This document shows positions 57,682-64,000 of a stretch of DNA of 64,000 nucleotides, one piece after another (positions within the stretch are counted from its first letter, which is position 1; each line of letters opens with the position of its first letter). A program made the position numbers and the translations under genes. Under the pieces are notes generated by a model, which saw only the letters and a list, made by a program, of their open reading frames with translations, searched no databases and was not told where the DNA came from. The stretch is from Icerya purchasi (taxonomy: Eukaryota; Arthropoda; Insecta; Hemiptera; Monophlebidae): positions 29,078,183-29,142,182 of the forward strand of contig CM077116.1 in the NCBI GenBank assembly GCA_039619475.1. The letters are read 5' to 3'.

Positions 57682-57847
57682 CTTAATTGTTAAATAATTT
57701 GAAAGAATAGGAATAAACAGTAAATTGTGACCACTCCAAGAATTTTCTTAGAGTGCATTTGGAGTTATTAGATAGCGATGTATAAAAATTGTTAAATATA
57801 GGATATTATTTATTACGTAACTCGTCATTCATTTGACCGGTTTCGCG

Positions 57848-57883
<36 letters not shown>

Positions 57884-58379
57884 GTTTGCAGGGAATAATG
57901 TCATAGCAGCTAATTACATCACCCTTCAATATTTCACTTAAAACGAGGTAAATTTCGCTATATGATCGTTCTTCCTATATGTGTTGCGTCATCGGTACTA
58001 AGACATTTTCAAACATACGCTTGTTCATTTAAAAATTTACCGACCTATGTTAATCATTTGAACTGAAAAGGCATAACCAAAAATTCCGCGATCTAATTGT
58101 ACTTTGTTTCTGTGTCGATGATCGTTAACTGACAGCGCCAATAGAAAAATTTTAAACTGCCGATTTTTAAAGAGAATTTATAGTACATTTTAAATTTTTC
58201 GTCGATTTTTTAATTTTATTTTATATAAGTACCCAAAAAATATTTCTTTGTAAGAAGTCAAGTGCAGGTAATAACGCCACTTTTTAAATGTTTGATTTTG
58301 TAGTGTTTGTGTAGATACTTTGCAAGTTTTAGTAAATATTTTGCGACTTCAAGACTGCTTTAGATAGTATTACAATAAT
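56601..58379. other. gene-free AT-rich stretch with microsatellites
   Basis: (ATT)n near 56770, (AAT)n at 57632-57680 and (TA)n at 57851-57880. No gene. Confidence 0.5.
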
Positions 58380-59092
58380 TGCTAGTCGAATTATTCGGAG
58401 GAAACGGACAGAAGACGTCTTAAAAAAGCGCTTAAAAGTGTAAAGGATAATGTAATGTCCGTAAATAAGGGGCAAGTACGGTTTTTAAAATTCCGTGACG
58501 AATTTTGCGGGACTACATCGCTGCAAACAAAACTAGTAAAGAAAAACTGGGCCTTAATCCTGTCCTAAGTGAAGCTGAAGAAGATAAATTATGCGAAAGA
58601 ATCAAACGATTGGCCGAAATGCGGGATATCCGTTAACATTGAAAACTTTACGAATTTTAATGATTATCGGTGGTACTGCAAAGAAAACGGCGTTCCAAAT
58701 CCATTTCGGGAGTCAGAAGAAGCAGCTGATCGATACTGTTCGAAAATTTTATGCGCAGACATCAAAATAAAATTTTTTTACAAAAAAGTCAAAATTTGAA
58801 TCCGGCTAGAGCATAGAAGTTGAATCGAGCGGTTGTCACAATTCATTTCGCATCTTTAAATAAAGTGCTACAGGGAAACGATCTTGTCGATAAGCCACAA
58901 GCAATCTACAACATGGATGAAAAAGGCTGTCGCCTATGTATTTTAAGGGGAACATTAATCTTTCAATGCTCCGCTTATGCGACGTATATACGTCAAAACA
59001 CGCAATACATAAGGAACTTAAACTTCTTCGAACACAGAATGGTAACAAAAAAGGGTGGCAGGAAAAACGATGATACAAAATAAAATACGTCA
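58380..59092 (+). pseudogene. pogo-like transposase, decayed
   Basis: Near 58425-58610 two frames give KALKSVKDNVMSVNK (start of a psq-type helix-turn-helix), then DYIAANKTSKEKLGLNPVLS and EAEEDKLCERIKRLAEM, the linker typical of pogo/jerky-like proteins. 58569-58799 contains PNPFRESEEAADRY in a shifted frame. 58820-59083 reads LNKVLQGNDLVDKPQAIYNM, then DEKGCRL, the first catalytic Asp box of DDE_1 transposases. Later catalytic boxes are not visible. Several frameshifts. Confidence 0.65.
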
Positions 59093-59095
59093 CTA

Positions 59096-60505
59096 AAAGA
59101 TTCGTACAATCACAAAATGATTCATACGCGCACCAGACAATTAGAATAATGCGGGAAACACAATAGGTCATCGGTAAATCACCATGTTGCACGTTCCTGC
59201 AAACACTGTGACGTTTAGTGCAGTCAAAAAGTATGCAAGTCAATGATGTATGCGCGAAGAGCGACATTGTGAGATACGTCACGGTATAAAAAATGTCGTT
59301 GGTCATAAGGCAAGCAACGAGAAGAAAGTAAGAGCCTAGGCGAAATAGCCAGTTACGCAAGATGAAACGCGGTACAGTTCAAAGTATCGTCACGCGATTC
59401 ACCCGTAAAGAAAGAATACTACCGAAGAAGCCCAACGAACATGACGAGCGAGCAATAGTTCTTTATAAAATCAAAGTAAACCCGAAGGTGAGTGCCCCAA
59501 AATTGACGGCGGAGTTCTCTACTGCAAGCGAAAAGACCGTGTGCGTAGAGATAGTCGGACGAACATTGCGCAAGACGGGGTATAGGGGTCGTATTGCATG
59601 AAAGAAAATCTGCAGTACGCCCGTGAGTACATTCAAGAGCCACCAGAGTGCTGGAAAGACGTAATTTTTGGTGACAAATGTAAATTTAATGCAGTCAGCT
59701 CCGACGGGCGCGTCACGGTGTGGCGAAAATTGAACACCAAATTGGAAAAGCGACACATAAAAAGAACTGTCAAACACGTGGGTGGCAGCGCGACGATATG
59801 GGGCTGTATTTTGACGCTCGGAGTCGGGAACTTAGTGTTTATCGAGGAAATTATGATAGTTGCCAAGTACTCGAATCTCTTGAAAGTGAATTTGAAGAAA
59901 AGCGCCGAAAAGATGGGTCTCGAAAATATTTTCAAATGCTACGCGAGACAGCTGTCCAAAACATTCGGCACGAATTGTAAAGGAATGGAGGCTGCGTATA
60001 ATTGTCCTCACGTACTACATACTCCTCGCAATCTTCCAATTTAAACCCCAACTCGATAGAGAAGTTTATATCCCGCTACCGTCCTCTGTCATCGAGTTCC
60101 GATTTTTTTTGTAAAGGTTTACTCTTTGATATATTTTATTCTTTAACGTTATTTTTTTTTTAGAATTATTTATTTGATCGAGATATTTAAGTTATTTTAT
60201 AAAAATATACTTATTATGTAGGGAGTTTCGTGATTGTTTTCCTTTTTCTTATGCAGTGCATGAGCACTTTTGTGACTGTATGAATAATTTTGTGACCTGC
60301 TTTGCGACATATGATCGTCTTTAGTTCTTTCAGTATTTAGCGTAAGTGCTTCTTCTTTCTTTTTGTTATAATACCTGTGTATTATCCATATATATATATA
60401 TATATTTCTTATTTTTGTCTTCCTTTTATTTTTCCATTTACCGGCCGAAAACACAACCATTCCTGTACATCGCGGTAGGGGTGTATGAATAATTTTGCGA
60501 GTAAG
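59096..60505 (+). mobile_element. Tc1-like element, degraded
   Basis: Candidate inverted ends: CACAAAATGATTCATACGCG near 59110-59130 and, in reverse sense near 60485-60500, CGCAAAATTATTCATACACC. A similar inner copy of the right motif lies at about 60265-60295. Boundaries are approximate. The element encloses the transposase remnant. Confidence 0.5.
59362..60075 (+). pseudogene. Tc1-like transposase, decayed
   Basis: 59362-59601 keeps the N-terminal DNA-binding part (VQSIVTRFTRKERILPKKPN, RTLRKTGYRGRIA). 59598-60044 keeps the catalytic core: ECWKDVIFGDKCKF, where the expected DE has become DK, then VWRKLNTKLE and VKHVGGSATIWGCIL. NLKKSAEKMGLENIF follows. The second Asp region is disrupted, and a frame near 60030 gives SSNLNPNSIE, a degraded SPDLNPIE with the last acidic residue kept. 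It is dead by frameshift and by active-site change. Its DNA-binding half and core are split at 59600 by a frame change. Confidence 0.75.
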
Positions 60506-61329
60506 TGTACATGTTCTACAAGTTTAGATGGCACAAATTTCTACGTTGTATTTCTTCAATGACTACGTTTTTATTTCCGTTTTTCTGTCCCTCTGAACCG
60601 GATTTATATCTTCGGACCAGTTCCATTAGACAGGCTAACATTTTATATCCTCAAGAGTTTCTTTTCATCGTCAAATTTATTTCTTTCAACATTAGATTTA
60701 ACTGACTTTCATAGGCGTCGAGTAAATGACTATTAAAATAGAAATCATAAATACAAAAACTTGTTTACTGTGGCCACGTAGCGAAAAGAGATTTCATGTT
60801 CGCCAGAAATCTATTCTTCATCTGCTGTATGCGACTTATGCTGGAAGCAGCGTGTTTTTGAAACGAAAAAACAACGAAAATATATTACTCAACGTAGAGA
60901 GATCTGAGCCAATTAAAATCAGTTACTCTGTTTTTGGATTATTCATTGGCCGCACCATTGCAACCACATCCTGTGCTAAATGGGAAACCCCGCCGCGATG
61001 CCACCCAGGTGGCATCCGATTAATAGTTATCAATATTATCTAAAAATGTTGGAAACGGAACAAATCGAATAACAGGCATCCGCCATATTAAATAATAGCC
61101 TTCAGACCGAAATAACCTTCATATCTAATAGACATCAGATTAATCATCGTCTTCGTCGACTGATTATTACAACCGCAAACTTGTCCGCTAAGAATATTTT
61201 TGGAAACGTGCTGTGACATGCGCCAAATTTCAGAGTGAAAAGGGGAAATTTTTAGCGAATGACTTAAATTTCGGATGTTAATTTTGATAAATAGGAATAA
61301 TGCAGTTGTAGAAAGTACTTTTATAAGTT
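60506..61329. other. gene-free stretch
   Basis: An ORF at 60726-61043 carries no motif. CGCCGCGATGCCACCCAGGT near 60990 is a small GC-rich island of unknown meaning. Confidence 0.4.
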
Positions 61330-61503
61330 ATCTTCAATTAATAACTAAAAGTGTACCTTGTATTTCATTTCAACTTATCCCTTCCTACATTTCCATCGCC
61401 AGAAACTGGCGTTTTGTTCGTAATAAAATTCCCATCTTATCCCTTATATCTCGTCGTCCTAGTTATTTTTCGTCCCATTGAATTTTCAGTAATAATCTCC
61501 CTT

Positions 61504-61514
61504 ACTTTTCCTTT
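61504..61514. repeat. SINE target-site duplication, left (ACTTTTCCTTT)
   Basis: Repeated exactly at 61888-61898. Confidence 0.85.
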
Positions 61515-61887
61515 TCGCGATAGCCTAGTTGCTAGAGCGCTTGACTTCCGATATGGAGGTTACGGGTTCGATCCCGAGCGACGACAAACTTATTACAAGA
61601 ATTAAATAAATAAATAAATAAATAATCGCTAGTAATCACGTGGAAGGCAATAGCAAACCACCACGTTCAACATCATATGCGCGCTAGGCCAGTACACAGC
61701 AGACACACACGGGACTGCACTGGTAGCGCGATAACAAGCGGCTACTGTCAGTTCCGAATGTAGTTTTGCGTGTGTACACCTGCGTTGCATATATAATAAT
61801 TGCTTAGTATACAACCTATATCTGTACACCTAAAAATGTGAGAATAGGTTGTCCACCAACCGAATGGTTGAGGATATAATGATGATG
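61515..61887 (+). mobile_element. tRNA-derived SINE, 373 bp, 11-bp TSD
   Basis: The head (61519-61585) is tRNA-like. TAGCCTAGTTGCTAGAGCG matches a pol III box A and GGTTCGATCCC is a perfect box B, with a GGG/CCC T-stem. An AAAT-repeat spacer (61603-61624) follows. The body contains GTGGAAGGCAATAGCAAACC (61640 on), a motif shared with the 5' UTR of the RTE-like LINE at 16.6 kb. The 3' end is an ATGATGATG-type tail. ACTTTTCCTTT flanks both ends. It interrupts the older RNase H LINE. Confidence 0.85.
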
Positions 61888-61898
61888 ACTTTTCCTTT
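61888..61898. repeat. SINE target-site duplication, right (ACTTTTCCTTT)
   Basis: Exact copy of 61504-61514. Confidence 0.85.
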
Positions 61899-63079
61899 AA
61901 TGATTTTGATCTATCACACCCTTCTAACGAATATTTTCTTTCTAATTCCTCCCCAGGTCTATACCCTAGGTGGTTATTAAGCACGAATTTCATGGTAAGT
62001 TCCCCTTTTTCTTCTCATGTACTCACCATCGCTGACGGCTCTAGCGAGTCTGAAGATGTCGGAGCTTCCGTTATTCTCCCCGATTTTAATTTTTCCGAAT
62101 CCTTTCGTCTTCTGCCTTTCCGTTCTATTTTCACAAATTAATTAGTGACTATCCTATGTGTGACTATTTATATTTCCCCTAATCGTAACTTCTTCCAGTA
62201 TCTAATAATATCCGATTCCATGAGTGCCCTTCAGGCTACCAGTTTACCTAAAACCCTTTCCTCTTCCGACTTCATCATTCTTTGTATACGATCTCCCATT
62301 CACAATCTTTTCTTTCATCACTCTATCCACGTTGATCTGCTGCCAGTTCTTCGTCATAGAGGCATCGAGGGTAATGAAATGACGGATACTTTAGCTAAGG
62401 TTGCTGCCCGTTCTCGCTTTTACTTTAAAAAAATCCCAAGTACTAAAATCTGTTATCCTTAAGTAAGAAATTTCACTTTAAATTTTAGTCGGATATGTGT
62501 ACCCTTCCTTCTTTACCAATGTTAGCTCCTTTTACCTCTCAATTCAACCTAACCTTCCCGCTAATTCTTGGTTCTCAGAATTCCCCCGTCTGTTTCATGT
62601 TCTGTTATTGTCCCTATTATTCGCCTACATTTCAATCACACTTTATTGCTCTCTTCCCGCTATCGTCTCTCGTTAGTTTTCTCTCCTTATTGTCCTCTAT
62701 ATCCGAATGAGGAACTTGTCTGTGATGCTAATCACATTTTCTTTGAGTGTTCTGCTCTTTTTGCGGAACGCTCTTCCGTTATTTACTCCTCTTGAAGTTA
62801 AGGCTTCCTGCTCCCTATTGTGCTTCCTATATCCTGTCCTTTCCTTCTCAGTCTGTTGTTCCTGCCATTGGTTCCTTTATTTCTGCTATTTCCAATCGAA
62901 TTAAGTTTTACTTAGTTAACTCTTCTTCCTATTGTTTCTGGGTGAGGTCCCTGGTTAACGACCACCTCCCCGCCCCCAACAAAAACAAGAATTGTATAAT
63001 GAGGAAAATCGACAGAGAGTTGGTTACTTTTTCTCTAACTCTCTTCATCCTTTCTAATTTCTCTGGTACTGAATAAATT

Positions 63080-64000
63080 TAAATATCTGCGTGCAAGTTG
63101 AGCGTAAAAAACGTCTCCGAGTTTTTCTGGTCCTGCATTCAAGTTTAGTCGACAACAACCTAATAATTAGGATTCAAATTTATATGCACTAAAGAATTTC
63201 AAAATATGCAGTAATAATTTTGTAACAAATAAGTATAAAAAAAAGCATAAAATAATTTTTTTTTCTGGCCCGGCGTAAAACCGATTGGCCATCAACCAAT
63301 TAAATTTTTTTAACATTGACCAATTAATTTCTTCTATTGAAAAAAAATTTATATAAAAACAAAAAATTTAAAAATATTGCTTTTTTCTAAATTTCCAACA
63401 CCAAAATTATACCTCGAACGACCTTTCCTCTACCACAACCGGTAAATATGGAAATATAAAGGAGACTTTATTTTTAACCGATACTTCATCTAAAGAGTTT
63501 CCTTTATTACTTATAATATTTTATAAGTAACAATACATTTTTTACTAATATTCATACTATTAATAATTTCCATCATTTTGATTTATGTGTTAATAATTCA
63601 CATAAATGAATTACCGTATAAACATTAATAAATATTACATATGTTATTGATTATATTTGTAATAAAAAAATTGCATAAAATATTAATGAAGTACCTGAAA
63701 ATATAAAACATATTTTTCTTTTTTTTTTTACTGTAAGAACACCCTAAAAAATTATCAATATTTATTTTAAATTTTTGATTTTTTTCAGATTTTGATGTAT
63801 TTATAATAACAATTTCAGTTCTAATTTGGGGGGGGGGTTAACCCCCGAAACCCTTCCCGTGGACACGGCCTTGTTGGCAATAAGAACAATTGTTACAAAT
63901 TACAATTTCTTATTTATTTCAGTTGAAGATTGCTTGAAATAATGGGAGAAAAATTAATCATAACGAGGATTTTAAATATGAAACTGTTTTCTGGTCCATC
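63080..64000. other. gene-free AT-rich stretch
   Basis: The only notable item is a G-run with GGGGTTAACCCCCGAAACCC at about 63828-63860, a short GC-rich near-palindrome like those at some insect transposon ends. Confidence 0.4.

Larger units (their letters stand above)
61330..63079 (+). pseudogene. 5'-truncated LINE, RNase H family, split by a SINE
   Basis: The upstream linker (NKIPILSLISRRPSYFSS, about 61420) is followed by the SINE at 61515-61887. The LINE resumes with a degraded first RNase H box (ADGSSESEDVGASVILP, about 62034) and continues at 62145-62462 with YLIISDSMSALQATSLP and LLPVLRHRGIEGNEMTDTLA. The His and Asn/Glu/Asp residues of the RNase H C-terminus are kept. Frames then shift to IVPIIRLHFNHTLLLSSRYR and CDANHIFFECSALF (62568-62795). 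It ends near 63079 without a clear poly(A). It is the closest relative of the 1.7-kb copy. Confidence 0.75.

Noticed and set aside
61519..61590. A genuine tRNA gene.
   Set aside because: Box A and box B are good, but the anticodon and acceptor stems do not pair, an AAAT repeat and SINE body follow, and 11-bp target duplications bound the larger unit.
63828..63860. G-rich near-palindrome as a transposon end.
   Set aside because: Only one end is visible and no partner is found in the window; reported only as a note.

Overview
The window is eukaryotic and almost certainly arthropod, most likely insect. It is AT-rich with long homopolymers and (TA)n/(AAT)n microsatellites, and it is filled with insect-type transposons: mariner, Tc1-like, pogo-like and hAT-derived elements, Jockey-, RTE- and CR1-like LINEs, and a tRNA-derived SINE. 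I cannot name the species. Very little looks like ordinary host coding sequence. The best candidate is a 169-codon ORF on the minus strand at 22210-22719 for a single-pass membrane protein; a possible exon at 54567-54795 is weaker.

Layout. 1-12.8 kb: truncated LINE fragments (1662-2905, 6448-6839, 7040-8067, 8090-8480), short hairpin elements and long gene-free AT-rich DNA. 12.8-17.9 kb: a decayed Jockey-like LINE split at its ORF1/ORF2 junction by a 2.9-kb RTE-like LINE of opposite orientation with a 13-bp target duplication. 18-20.3 kb: fragments of a CR1-like LINE. 21.3 kb: a pogo/Tigger-type MITE. 22.2 kb: the membrane-protein ORF. 23.2-23.9 kb: a decayed LINE. 24.1 kb: a mariner pseudogene whose 3' end is split off to 47.7 kb.

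The centrepiece is 25382-47671. It is a 22,290-bp element inserted into that mariner, flanked by a 6-bp target duplication (GTCAGT), beginning AG and ending CT, as Polintons/Mavericks do. It is a giant palindrome. Its two arms of about 10.15 kb mirror each other without an indel (paired coordinates always add to 73053), and the only mismatches I found are three in the innermost 75 bp. The non-palindromic middle is about 2 kb, of which 1.3 kb is a later, apparently intact mariner (35717-37034). The rest of the middle holds a fragment of a Polinton-type DNA polymerase B and the N-terminal end of a Maverick-type gene that continues into the left arm. Each arm carries one intact copy of two paralogous genes (339 and 276 codons) that look like distant RNase H-fold/exonuclease-like proteins, plus a decayed copy of the Maverick-type (DUF8207-like) gene. 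The architecture is what a snap-back (defective-genome-like) rearrangement of a linear protein-primed replicon would give. No integrase, packaging ATPase, protease or capsid gene is visible, so the element would need help in trans.

47.7-64 kb: more LINE fragments (48.5-49.4, 52.1-53.5, 55.6-56.6 and 61.3-63.1 kb, the last split by a SINE with an 11-bp target duplication), a 224-bp MITE, a pogo-like pseudogene and a Tc1-like pseudogene side by side at 58.4-60.5 kb, and gene-free AT-rich DNA.
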